A stretch of 7,062 nucleotides of DNA from Thermoflexales bacterium (GCA_017998555.1 JAGOCU010000114.1:1-7062), one strand, 5' to 3'. Numbered from the stretch's first letter, positions 1-6,738 are shown. Notes: generated by a model not told the origin, from the letters alone. Numbers and translations are program-made.

Positions 1-1130
1 CGCGGGAGCGCCCGCTCGGCAGCCGGCGCAAAACGGGCTGGATCAAACCTCATCGGATTTGAAAAGGCGCCCGGATCGCGATGCGAGGTGTATGGACAGA
101 TCATCACCCAGGCGCCGGCGTCGATACGGTAATCGCCCAGAGCGACATTCTGGCGCGCCTCGCGGCCTATGACGAACGCCGCCGGATACAACCGCATCGT
201 CTCTTTGAACACCTGCAGCGCCCAGGGTAGACGCTCCAGGTCGCCAAACGCCACCTGCCGGTCCCCCAGCGCGCCGAGCGCTTCGGCTCGCATCCGTTCG
301 GCATCTGCCGGATGCTGGCCGAGTAGGTAGAACGTCCAGGTGAGCGCCGTCGCGACGGTTTCGTGACCGGCCACGATCAACGTGATCGCTTCGTTCCGCA
401 CCTCGTCGTCTGAAAGTCCGCTCCCGTCCGCGTCGCGCGCGCCCATCAGCATATCGAGCAAGTCGGAATGCCCACCCGGCGCGGTTCTTCGGGCGCGAAT
501 CAGGCGTCGCACAAAGGCGTCAACCTTTTCAATGGCGTCCAGTCCGCGCGCCTTGCCCGGGGTGAGACGGTCAAGCAAGGGAAGAGAGATCCTCCCGGAT
601 TGGCGATTGATGAAATCGAGCGCCACCTCGATGTCTTCGCTCAGGTGGACGGCGTCGTGGGCAAAGTCAGTATCAAAAAGGGTCAGGCCGATGATTCGCA
701 GCGAGAGCGCTTTCATCGCCTGGCCAATGTCCAACACGTCTCCGTCGCGCCAGGCGCCAACGGTCTCCGTGGCCAGGGCGGCAATCGTATCGGCGTATGC
801 GGCGATCCGGCGATGCTGGAACGCGGGCGCCGCCAGGCGGCGATGCCGTCGCCACGTCGCATCTTCGTTGATGAGGAGTCCATTCCCGGTCAGCGCGCCA
901 ATTACCCGCACCGCCGGCATCTTCCGGAAGGCGTCGGCCTGGTCCACCAGCACCTGCTGCGTCAGGTCGGCCCGGTTGATGGACACAATTCGCACCGGGC
1001 CGGCCGAGAATTGGGCGATGTCACCCGCGGCCTGGCTCAAGGTCAGCAGGAACCCGCTGGGGTTGCGCAGGACCTCACGCAGCGCAGCCAGGTCCGAACG
1101 CACTTCCGAGCGGGGCGGTGTCAGCAACAT
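1..1130 (-). CDS. Cytochrome P450 (C-terminus cut by window edge)
   Basis: Translating the minus strand from the ATG at 1130 gives 376 open residues with no stop, running off the left edge. It is a heme-thiolate monooxygenase that would use O2 and electrons from a redox partner to oxidise an unknown substrate in the cytoplasm. Family landmarks are in order: a C-helix WRRHRR at residues 93-98 (W and R contact heme propionates in the family), the I-helix oxygen-activation motif AGHET at 254-258, the K-helix ExxR as KETMR at 309-313, and the meander FDPARF at 362-367. The heme loop with its Cys ligand would come about 20-30 residues later and lies outside the window. The soluble N-terminus, with no membrane anchor, fits a bacterial P450. 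It begins 25 bases after the SirB1-like stop, so it is probably the second gene of that operon. The ribosome site is weak (AGCGGG-like). No redox partner is visible and the substrate cannot be inferred. Confidence 0.93.
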   Translation of the reverse strand, partial: MLLTPPRSEVRSDLAALREVLRNPSGFLLTLSQAAGDIAQFSAGPVRIVSINRADLTQQVLVDQADAFRKMPAVRVIGALTGNGLLINEDATWRRHRRLAAPAFQHRRIAAYADTIAALATETVGAWRDGDVLDIGQAMKALSLRIIGLTLFDTDFAHDAVHLSEDIEVALDFINRQSGRISLPLLDRLTPGKARGLDAIEKVDAFVRRLIRARRTAPGGHSDLLDMLMGARDADGSGLSDDEVRNEAITLIVAGHETVATALTWTFYLLGQHPADAERMRAEALGALGDRQVAFGDLERLPWALQVFKETMRLYPAAFVIGREARQNVALGDYRIDAGAWVMICPYTSHRDPGAFSNPMRFDPARFAPAAERALP

Positions 1131-1155
1131 TTGAAGCCCGCTTCTGACTACGCAC

Positions 1156-1998
1156 TCAATTAAGCCGGGCGATCTGCCCGGCCAACTGGTTCATCAGCTT
1201 TCGCGCGGCCGTGGCATCCTCGGTTGGCGGACCAAGCGCGACGAATTGTTCCAGCGCGCCAATCGCCCGCCGGCGTTGTCCGAGCCCGGCGAACAACAAC
1301 CCGAGACTGCGCCACTCTCCGGCGTCCTGCGGATTGAGGACGAGGAGCCGCTCCACGATCCGCGCAGCGCGTTCGCTGTCGTTGCGCGCGGCATAGGCGT
1401 TCTTCAAGTTGTTCAGGATCCGGGTCAGGATGTAGCGTGGACCGACCGGGTCAAGAAAGGCCGGCCGCCAGGCCAGTCGTCCCCCCGTGATATCGCTGAC
1501 GCGGGCGATGCAGTCCTCGACCGAGATTGGGACGCCTCCGTAGGGATCGATATAGACCGGCGCGCGATCACCGTCGCCGGCCGCGCTGATGATGAAATGG
1601 CCGGGCAATCCAATGCCCTGCGCTTGCACGCCAACCCGGCGCGCCACCTCGAGATAGATGACTGACAGCGTGATCGGAATGCCCAGCCGGCGCAGCAAGA
1701 CCTCGCTCAGAAAGCTGTTGCGTGGATCTGACGGATCCGCGGTATTCGGCCCAAAGCCCTCCACGCGGAACAAAAACCGAGCCAAATCGAGCGCGCCGAT
1801 CTTGTTTGCGCCAAGAGCGGCCTCAGCCCGCATGGCCAGCTCATCCAGACTGAGCAGCGAGGCTTCAGGGGGCAGGGCAGGGTATTCGTACTCCGCAAGC
1901 GTCAGGTGGGCCCGGGCCAAATCGATGTCGCGACGAGCCGGATCAACCTCCCGGCGAAAAGTATCCAGCGTTGTGTCGGTGTCCAGGAACGTAGGCAT
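1156..1998 (-). CDS. SirB1-family transglutaminase-like protein with C-terminal TPR-like region
   Basis: The protein has 280 residues. Residues 45-160 match the SirB1 / Transglut_core2 fold: DPRNSFLSEVLLRRLG at 91-106, then GIPITLSVIYLEVARR at 106-121, then GIGLPGHFII at 128-137 and YIDPYGG at 149-155. His134 and Asp151 sit where a transglutaminase-like His/Asp pair is expected. The only cysteine is Cys163, after both of these, so I see no candidate nucleophile in the usual place before the His. From about residue 185 to the end are paired helices resembling tetratricopeptide repeats (NLKNAY...A, LLVLNPQDAGEWRSLG), suggesting protein binding. The molecular role of the family is poorly defined. 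The start at 1998 is chosen because the family-like N-terminus begins at MPTFLDTD; the reading frame stays open further upstream, but that stretch lies opposite thyX and has no family similarity. No Shine-Dalgarno is evident. It probably leads an operon with the downstream P450. Confidence 0.88.
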   Translation of the reverse strand: MPTFLDTDTTLDTFRREVDPARRDIDLARAHLTLAEYEYPALPPEASLLSLDELAMRAEAALGANKIGALDLARFLFRVEGFGPNTADPSDPRNSFLSEVLLRRLGIPITLSVIYLEVARRVGVQAQGIGLPGHFIISAAGDGDRAPVYIDPYGGVPISVEDCIARVSDITGGRLAWRPAFLDPVGPRYILTRILNNLKNAYAARNDSERAARIVERLLVLNPQDAGEWRSLGLLFAGLGQRRRAIGALEQFVALGPPTEDATAARKLMNQLAGQIARLN

Positions 1999-2074
1999 GT
2001 AGAGGTTGGCGTTTGCGCGGGAAGTGTGCGCAACGACCACGGATCGAACGCCGGCTGATGTTACCATTGCGCAC
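1999..2074. promoter_or_regulatory. Divergent promoter region between SirB1-like gene and thyX
   Basis: This 76-base gap separates two outward-facing genes, so it must hold both promoters unless one is leaderless or starts inside the other gene. On the plus strand TACCAT (2062-2067) ends seven bases before the thyX ATG, which is where a -10 box would sit for a leaderless mRNA. On the minus strand the overlapping TGGTAACAT (2067-2059) resembles an extended -10 for the opposite direction. Neither strand shows a convincing -35 at 16-18 bases, and neither gene has a clear Shine-Dalgarno. The assignment is by pattern only. Confidence 0.35.
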
Positions 2075-2818
2075 ATGGCATCGATACCGCCCTCGGGGGC
2101 CCAGGGACTCATTGGAAAACGCGTGGAAGTGCTCGACAAGGGCTGGATCGAACTGCAGGACATCATGGGCGATGACATGGCGATCGTCAGCGCCGCGCGC
2201 GTGTCCTTTCTCGGCGAGAGCCGCGGTGAGGAAAAGGACAAGCGCCTGCTGTTTCGACTGCTGAAGGATCGCCACACCAGCCCGTTTGAGCAGGTCGAGT
2301 TCAAGTTCCGGGTGCGCGCCCCGGTCGTGACGTGGTGGCAATGGGTGCGCCATCGCACGTGGCAATTCAATGCCCAGTCCGGGCGCTATACGCCCTTTGA
2401 CGAGGATGCCTATTACGTCCCCGAGGTATGGCGCAAGCAGTCGCCTTCGAACAAGCAGGCCAGCCTGGGCGAGCTCACCGGTGAAGAAGGGAAACCTTTC
2501 TTCGATGCGCTCGAACGGCACTACGAAGAAGGTCATCGGCTTTATCGCGAGGCCCTCGACGCCGGGATCGCCCGTGAAATGGCGCGCGTCTTCCTGCCGG
2601 GTTTTGCCGTGTACTACACCTGGGTGTGCAAAGTGGATGCCCACAACCTGATGCACTTTTTGCGGTTGCGGATGGCCGAAGACGCGCAGCATGAGATTCG
2701 GGTCTACGCCCGGGCAATCTACGATCACTTCTTCAAGCCCGCGTTGCCGTGGACGGCTGAGGCTTTTGAGAAGTATCTCTTGCCGGCGCCTGCCGGGGCG
2801 CCAGAAGCATCGGTGTGA
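2075..2818 (+). CDS. thyX: Flavin-dependent thymidylate synthase ThyX
   Basis: The 247-residue product makes dTMP from dUMP using methylene-tetrahydrofolate, with FAD and NADPH carrying the reducing equivalents. It works in the cytoplasm as a homotetramer in the known family. Visible signatures are DKGWIELQDIMGDD at 21-34, RHTSPFEQVEFKF at 66-78 (FAD-site region), the ThyX motif RHR-X7-S as RHRTWQFNAQS at 92-102, AREMARVFLPGF at 166-177, and NLMHFLRLRM...AQHEIR at 191-209 (C-terminal FAD/dUMP region). Within the ThyX motif, the usual S-x-N-E is Q-F-N-A, so two often-conserved positions are substituted. I chose the ATG at 2075: a TTG at 2006 in frame would add 23 unlike-family residues and leave only seven bases to the divergent gene. 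Its stop overlaps the GTG start of the MFS gene, indicating co-transcription and translational coupling. No thyA is visible here. Confidence 0.96.
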   Translation: MASIPPSGAQGLIGKRVEVLDKGWIELQDIMGDDMAIVSAARVSFLGESRGEEKDKRLLFRLLKDRHTSPFEQVEFKFRVRAPVVTWWQWVRHRTWQFNAQSGRYTPFDEDAYYVPEVWRKQSPSNKQASLGELTGEEGKPFFDALERHYEEGHRLYREALDAGIAREMARVFLPGFAVYYTWVCKVDAHNLMHFLRLRMAEDAQHEIRVYARAIYDHFFKPALPWTAEAFEKYLLPAPAGAPEASV

Positions 2819-4035
2819 CAGCGCCGCCCCGGCTTGCCCTCTCCACAGCGGTCCGCAATGAACGGACCAGCCTGGCCGAGATATTCCTGGCCGCGCCGTT
2901 CATCATCGTGACGGCGAGCTATGTGCCGGTCCTGGCAGCTCGCCTGGGCGCAACGCCGCTCCTGCTTGGCGCCATCACGTCGGGATCTGCGCTGGTCCTG
3001 GCGCTGGCGGCGGTGCTCGGACGCTGGTGGAGCACCCGACCGTTGGGCGACCTGCAGAGACTGCTGATTCCCCTCAATATCTTCCGGCTGCAATTGGCCT
3101 TTATTCCGCTTGTGCTGCTGCTGCCAGCGTATCGGGCCGAGGCGCTGGTGATCCTGATCCTGGCGATGAGCCTGTTTGGCGGTCTGGGCAACGTCACCTT
3201 CGCGATGCTCCTGCCCCGGCTTACCACCCGGGATCGCCTGTCGGCGCTTGTCTCTTCGCGGTGGACGGTGCTGGGTCTTGGCATGGCGATCTTCACGCCG
3301 CTGCTTGCGGCCATCCTCGACGCCTTGCCGCTGCCGTGGAATTACGCCGCAGTCTGCGCCATCGCGGGCGTTTTTATCGCCGCCAACAGCGTGCTGCTTG
3401 GCCGTGTGAAATACGGGCCGCGCACCGAAGCCGTGCACGAGTCGGCGACGCCAAGGTTGAGCGCGCGGGAAATTCTGCGGCATGGCCCGGCGGCGAGCTA
3501 TTTGCTGCTGACGTTCGCCATGCATTTCTCGTTGAACGCGGCATCGCCGCTGATCACCCTCCGGCTTGTGCGCGACCTGAACGCGACGGATTCGGATTTC
3601 GGCTGGTACACCGCGGCGACCTGGGCGGCGATCGCGCTTGTCGGTCTGATCGCGCCGCGTCTGGTCCGTCGCGTGGGCACGGGGCGGCTGTTCGGTCTGT
3701 CAGGCGTGGTTTTTGCGTTCCACACCCTGTTGCTGGCCGTGAGCGCCTCGCTGCCATTAACCTGGGTGGCGGGGCTCATCAACGGCGTCGCCACCGTGCT
3801 TTTTCAGGTGACCGCATTTACCCTGCTGACCGAAACGGCCCCGCCCGGAAACTACGAAGGCTATGTGCCGATGCAGAACCTGGTCTTCAATCTGGCGATT
3901 TTCGCGGCGCCTCTGGTGATGACTGGGCTTGTGAGCGCCGGCATGACGCCCCAGGCCGGCCTGCTGATTTGCGTTGCGCTGCGCCTTGCCGCGGGCGGAG
4001 TCTCTTTCCTGAAGCTGCGCCGCGTCGGCGTCTGA
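2815..4035 (+). CDS. Major facilitator superfamily (MFS) permease
   Basis: The 406-residue protein is an inner-membrane transporter with about twelve hydrophobic segments, at roughly residues 22-43, 49-69, 83-104, 110-133, 148-169, 174-196, 227-249, 262-283, 290-310, 313-337, 355-375 and 380-398. A hydrophilic loop at 197-226 separates two six-helix halves, the typical MFS layout. Short basic loops such as GRWWSTRP (69-76), PRLTTRDR (134-141) and PRLVRRVGTGR (281-291) would face the cytoplasm. I do not recognise a substrate-specific signature; the substrate is unknown. It starts with GTG at 2815, overlapping the thyX stop by four bases (GTGA), so it is most likely translated by coupling to thyX. 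It ends 23 bases before a strong terminator hairpin. Partnership with thyX raises, but does not establish, a link to nucleosides, folates or drug efflux. Confidence 0.85.
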   Translation: MTAPPRLALSTAVRNERTSLAEIFLAAPFIIVTASYVPVLAARLGATPLLLGAITSGSALVLALAAVLGRWWSTRPLGDLQRLLIPLNIFRLQLAFIPLVLLLPAYRAEALVILILAMSLFGGLGNVTFAMLLPRLTTRDRLSALVSSRWTVLGLGMAIFTPLLAAILDALPLPWNYAAVCAIAGVFIAANSVLLGRVKYGPRTEAVHESATPRLSAREILRHGPAASYLLLTFAMHFSLNAASPLITLRLVRDLNATDSDFGWYTAATWAAIALVGLIAPRLVRRVGTGRLFGLSGVVFAFHTLLLAVSASLPLTWVAGLINGVATVLFQVTAFTLLTETAPPGNYEGYVPMQNLVFNLAIFAAPLVMTGLVSAGMTPQAGLLICVALRLAAGGVSFLKLRRVGV

Positions 4036-4058
4036 GCCGTGCTGGCCTGAATACGTCG

Positions 4059-4105
4059 GGCGAAAAGACAATCCCCGCGCGAAGCGCGGGGATTGTCTTT
4101 TCGCC
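4059..4105. terminator. Bidirectional rho-independent terminator (perfect 22-bp inverted repeat)
   Basis: The arms 4059-4080 and 4084-4105 are exact reverse complements of 22 bases with a three-base GAA loop. The GC-rich upper stem (CCCCGCGC / GCGCGGGG) is followed on each strand by TTTT near the stem base, giving a U-run whichever strand is transcribed. It lies between the convergent MFS (ends 4035) and MIP18-family (ends 4125) genes, exactly where a shared terminator belongs. The apex reads GCGAAGC (4079-4085), a sequence known to form an unusually stable DNA mini-hairpin. Confidence 0.93.
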
Positions 4106-4124
4106 GGAAGTCTTGGGACGACGC

Positions 4125-4481
4125 CTAGTAGTAAAGCCCCCAATTGGCAGCAGCCTGATCTTCCATCATGGTCGGTTCCCACATCTCAAGACCCATTTCG
4201 ACCGTTGTGGCGCGCATGGCGGCCTCCTGGGCCTTGTTGCGGACCTGTTCGATCATTGCGGGACCATACGGGCAAAATGGCGTGGTCAGAATCATGGTGA
4301 CTTTGACCGTGTCGGGTGTCCATTCGAATTTGCGGATCAAGCCAAGCTCGACCACGCTCATGCCGAGCTCCGGGTCGTAGACTTCGCGCAGCGCGGTCCG
4401 AGTCGCCTCTTCGATGGCGGCATACTCGATATTTGCGGGCATGGCCGCGGGAGCGGCATCGGCGTTTGTTTTCTCAGTCAT
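4125..4481 (-). CDS. MIP18/DUF59-family protein (putative Fe-S cluster assembly factor)
   Basis: The 118-residue soluble protein belongs to the MIP18 / DUF59 / SufT / PaaD-like superfamily, whose characterised members assist maturation or loading of iron-sulfur clusters. Diagnostic features are VYDPELGMSVVELGLI at residues 34-49 and the strand-turn TTPFCPYGPAM at 66-76 with the conserved, potentially ligand-binding Cys70, the only cysteine. The first 16 residues are Ala-rich and probably disordered. The C-terminal WEPTMMEDQAAANWGLYY (101-118) fits the family's end region. No suf, isc or paa genes flank it, so a specific target cannot be named. It has its own -10 box and a good Shine-Dalgarno (AAGGA) just before the ATG, and it follows uvrB by 67 bases, so read-through from uvrB is also possible. 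Confidence 0.88.
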   Translation of the reverse strand: MTEKTNADAAPAAMPANIEYAAIEEATRTALREVYDPELGMSVVELGLIRKFEWTPDTVKVTMILTTPFCPYGPAMIEQVRNKAQEAAMRATTVEMGLEMWEPTMMEDQAAANWGLYY

Positions 4482-4510
4482 ATCCTTACGGCACCTCGCG
4501 CGAGATTATA
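4482..4510 (-). promoter_or_regulatory. Promoter and ribosome binding site of the MIP18-family gene
   Basis: Reading leftwards, a perfect TATAAT (4510-4505) is followed by the ten-base palindrome CTCGCGCGAG (4504-4495), then the Shine-Dalgarno AAGGA (about 4489-4485) and the ATG at 4481. Transcription starting about seven bases after the -10 would give a leader of some 16 bases, enough to carry the Shine-Dalgarno. A TTCACC lies 20 bases upstream of the -10, longer than normal spacing, so the -35 assignment is weak. The uvrB stop is 39 bases upstream of the -10, making this an intergenic promoter. Confidence 0.7.
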
Positions 4511-4548
4511 GCGGTCGCGTCTGAGACCCGGGTGAAGGTCCTCCCCGC

Positions 4549-6714
4549 CTATTTCCGGGTCCGGCTGCGCGCCGGGCCCGGCCGCGACTTGGCCGGCTTG
4601 CCCTGCCGATACGTGACGACATCGCCGCCATCACCGGCCGGAGTCTCGACCGCAATCGCGTCGCGGGCCGCGGCGGCGCCAAGTTTGCGCCAGCGCTCCC
4701 ATTCGGGCGTGCCGTCATCGATGTCCATGATCTTCTGGCGCAGCTCCAGAATCTGATCGCGCAACATCGCCGCTTTCTCGAACTCGAGATCCCTGGCAAG
4801 CTGCGTCATCTGTTTCTCGAGTTCGAGCAACAACGCCTGGGCTTCGTCCTTGGGCAGATGGTCGAGGCTGAATCCGCCCGTGCCCTTGTTGGCGTCGTAA
4901 CCGGGGCCGGCTTCCTCCACCCGCATCCGCTCGGTCAAATCGTGGATCGCCTTGTGGATCGAAACGGGCTCAATCCCGTGGGCGAGGTTGTGGGCGACCT
5001 GTTTCTCGCGCCGCCGTTCCGTCTCTTCGATCGCCTTCTTCATCGAGTCGGTCATCTTGTCGGCATACATGATGACCTTGCCGCTCACGTGGCGGGCCGC
5101 CCGGCCGATGGTCTGGGTGAGGGCGGTCTCGCTGCGCAGGAATCCTTCTTTGTCGGCGTCCAGGATTGCGACAAGCGATACCTCGGGCAGGTCCAGGCCC
5201 TCGCGCAGAAGGTTGATCCCGACTACGACATCGTATTGGCCGCGCCGCAAATCGCGCAGAATCTCGACCCGCTCGACCGTCTGAATCTCACTGTGCAGGT
5301 ATTGCACCCGGATACCGATGTCCTGCAGATAGCTGGACAAGTCCTCGGCCATGCGCTTGGTCATCGTCGTGATCAGCGCGCGTTCGCCCCGCGCGGTGCG
5401 CTCCCGAATCTGGGCGACCACGTCATCAACCTGGCCCTTGGCGGGCTTGACCTCGATCGCGGGGTCAACGATGCCGGTCGGGCGGATGACCTGCTCGGCG
5501 ATGACGCTGCTGTGCGCGCGCTCAAACGGCCCGGGTGTCGCGCTGACGAACACGGCCTGGCGAAAGCGCTGCTCGAACTCGCCGAACTTGAGCGGGCGAT
5601 TATCGAGCGCGCTGGGCAGGCGGAAGCCAAAGTCAACCAGCACCGATTTGCGCGCCTGATCGCCGTTGTACATCCCATTGACCTGCGGGATGGTCATGTG
5701 GCTTTCGTCGACGAACAACAGGAAGTCGTCGGCGAAATAGTCCATCAATGTAAACGGCGGCGTGCCGGGCGCGCGCCCGTCGAGCAGGCGGCTGTAATTC
5801 TCGATGCCGGTGGTGAAGCCAACTTCGCGCAACATTTCGAGGTCATAGCGTGTGCGCTGCTCCACCCGCTGAGCCTCGATCAATTTGTCGTGTTCCTTGA
5901 ACCAGGCCACCCGTTCGACAAGTTCCTGTTCGATGTCGACGATCGCCTTCTGGAGTTTCTCCTGAGGGGTGACGTAGTGCTTGGCGGGATAGATCTCGAT
6001 CTGCTCGAGTTCATTCACGATTTCGCCGGTCAAGGTGTCGATTTCGACAATCCGTTCGATCTCGTCGCCAAAAAAGGACACGCGGTAGGCGGTCTCCGCG
6101 TAGGCGGGCTGGACTTCAAGGGTGTCCCCCCGCACGCGGAACTTGCCGCGCGCGAGCGTCACATCATTCCGTTCGTATTGAATCGACACGAGCAGCCGCA
6201 GGATGAGTTCGCGCCGGCGCGTCTCGCCGCGTTGCAGTTTCACCACAAAACGGCCATAATCCTCCGGGTTGCCCACGCCGTAGATACAGGAAACCGAGGC
6301 GACGATGATGACATCGCGCCGGCTGACGAGGCTGCTGGTCGCGGCCAGCCGCAACCGGTCAAGCTCGTCGTTGATCGAAGAATCTTTCTCGATATAGAGG
6401 TCGATCCGCGGCACGTACGCCTCGGGCTGGTAGTAATCGTAATAGCTGACGAAGTACTCCACCGAGTTCTCGGGAAAGAACTCCTTGAACTCGGAGTAGA
6501 GCTGCGCCGCCAGCGTCTTGTTGTGGGCCATCACCAGAGCCGGACGCTGCGTGCGCTCGATGACCTTGGCCATGGCGAAGGTCTTGCCCGTCCCGGTGGC
6601 GCCCAGCAGGGTGGTGTAGCGGTTGCCGGCCGCGAGGCTTTTCACAATATCGTCGATGGCCTGGGGCTGATCGCCGGTCGGCTCGAAGGGGGAGTGGACT
6701 TTGAAATCCGCCAT
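4549..6714 (-). CDS. uvrB: Excinuclease ABC subunit B (UvrB)
   Basis: The 721-residue protein is the damage-verification helicase of nucleotide excision repair; UvrA loads it on DNA and it recruits UvrC for incision. Motifs appear in order: Walker A GATGTGKT at 38-45, the tyrosine-rich beta-hairpin SYYDYYQPEAYVP at 90-102 that grips one strand, the DESH box at 336-339, SATPGPFE at 391-398 (usually SATPGPYE), and motif VI QTIGRAAR at 534-541. The C-terminal UVR domain that contacts UvrC is at about 624-660 (EKQMTQLARDLEFEKAAMLR at 633-652). The family is usually about 660-680 residues; here a further 60 follow the UVR domain, ending in a Pro/Arg/Lys/Ser-rich tail (707-721). The start at 6714 gives the standard MADFKVHSPFEPTGDQ-like N-terminus. 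There is no Shine-Dalgarno; the -10 box lies six bases before the ATG, indicating a leaderless mRNA. A consensus LexA box abuts the -10, so SOS control is expected. Confidence 0.98.
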   Translation of the reverse strand: MADFKVHSPFEPTGDQPQAIDDIVKSLAAGNRYTTLLGATGTGKTFAMAKVIERTQRPALVMAHNKTLAAQLYSEFKEFFPENSVEYFVSYYDYYQPEAYVPRIDLYIEKDSSINDELDRLRLAATSSLVSRRDVIIVASVSCIYGVGNPEDYGRFVVKLQRGETRRRELILRLLVSIQYERNDVTLARGKFRVRGDTLEVQPAYAETAYRVSFFGDEIERIVEIDTLTGEIVNELEQIEIYPAKHYVTPQEKLQKAIVDIEQELVERVAWFKEHDKLIEAQRVEQRTRYDLEMLREVGFTTGIENYSRLLDGRAPGTPPFTLMDYFADDFLLFVDESHMTIPQVNGMYNGDQARKSVLVDFGFRLPSALDNRPLKFGEFEQRFRQAVFVSATPGPFERAHSSVIAEQVIRPTGIVDPAIEVKPAKGQVDDVVAQIRERTARGERALITTMTKRMAEDLSSYLQDIGIRVQYLHSEIQTVERVEILRDLRRGQYDVVVGINLLREGLDLPEVSLVAILDADKEGFLRSETALTQTIGRAARHVSGKVIMYADKMTDSMKKAIEETERRREKQVAHNLAHGIEPVSIHKAIHDLTERMRVEEAGPGYDANKGTGGFSLDHLPKDEAQALLLELEKQMTQLARDLEFEKAAMLRDQILELRQKIMDIDDGTPEWERWRKLGAAAARDAIAVETPAGDGGDVVTYRQGKPAKSRPGPARSRTRK

Positions 6715-6720
6715 GGCGCG

Positions 6721-6726
6721 ATTATA
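6721..6726 (-). promoter_or_regulatory. uvrB -10 box, predicted leaderless promoter
   Basis: The minus strand reads TATAAT at 6726-6721, then six bases (CGCGCC), then the uvrB ATG at 6714. The expected transcription start is therefore at or within a base or two of the A of ATG, so the mRNA should have no 5' leader. This agrees with the absence of any purine-rich ribosome site. I see no good -35 hexamer at 16-18 bases; the space is filled by the LexA box. Confidence 0.75.
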
Positions 6727-6738
6727 GAACGAATGTTC
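6727..6738. promoter_or_regulatory. LexA (SOS) box upstream of uvrB
   Basis: The plus strand reads GAACGAATGTTC, a perfect match to GAAC-N4-GTTC, the core of the Bacillus/actinobacterial-type LexA operator. It directly touches the -10 box of uvrB, occupying the -10/-35 spacer, an ideal place for repression. uvrB is a classic SOS gene, which supports the call. The site and its position are seen in the sequence; binding by LexA is inferred, and lexA itself is not in the window. Confidence 0.85.

Noticed and set aside
1133..1144. Short inverted repeat GAAGC-CC-GCTTC just before the P450 start
   Set aside because: Five-base arms with a two-base gap cannot form a useful hairpin and are common by chance.
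382..1163. Two plus-strand open frames of 230-250 codons opposite the P450
   Set aside because: The minus strand encodes a clear P450 with all expected motifs over the same bases.
2006..2074. TTG start for thyX at 2006
   Set aside because: It would add 23 residues without ThyX similarity and leave only seven bases to the divergent gene; the ATG at 2075 gives a normal N-terminus.
1999..2370. N-terminal extension of the SirB1-like gene to 404 residues
   Set aside because: The added part is antisense to thyX and shows Ser/Arg-rich shadow composition; family similarity begins at the ATG at 1998.
3027..4511. A 494-codon plus-strand open frame across the MFS gene, terminator and MIP18-family gene
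   Set aside because: It spans a terminator hairpin and two well-supported genes in other frames; composition is Arg/Ala-rich shadow sequence.
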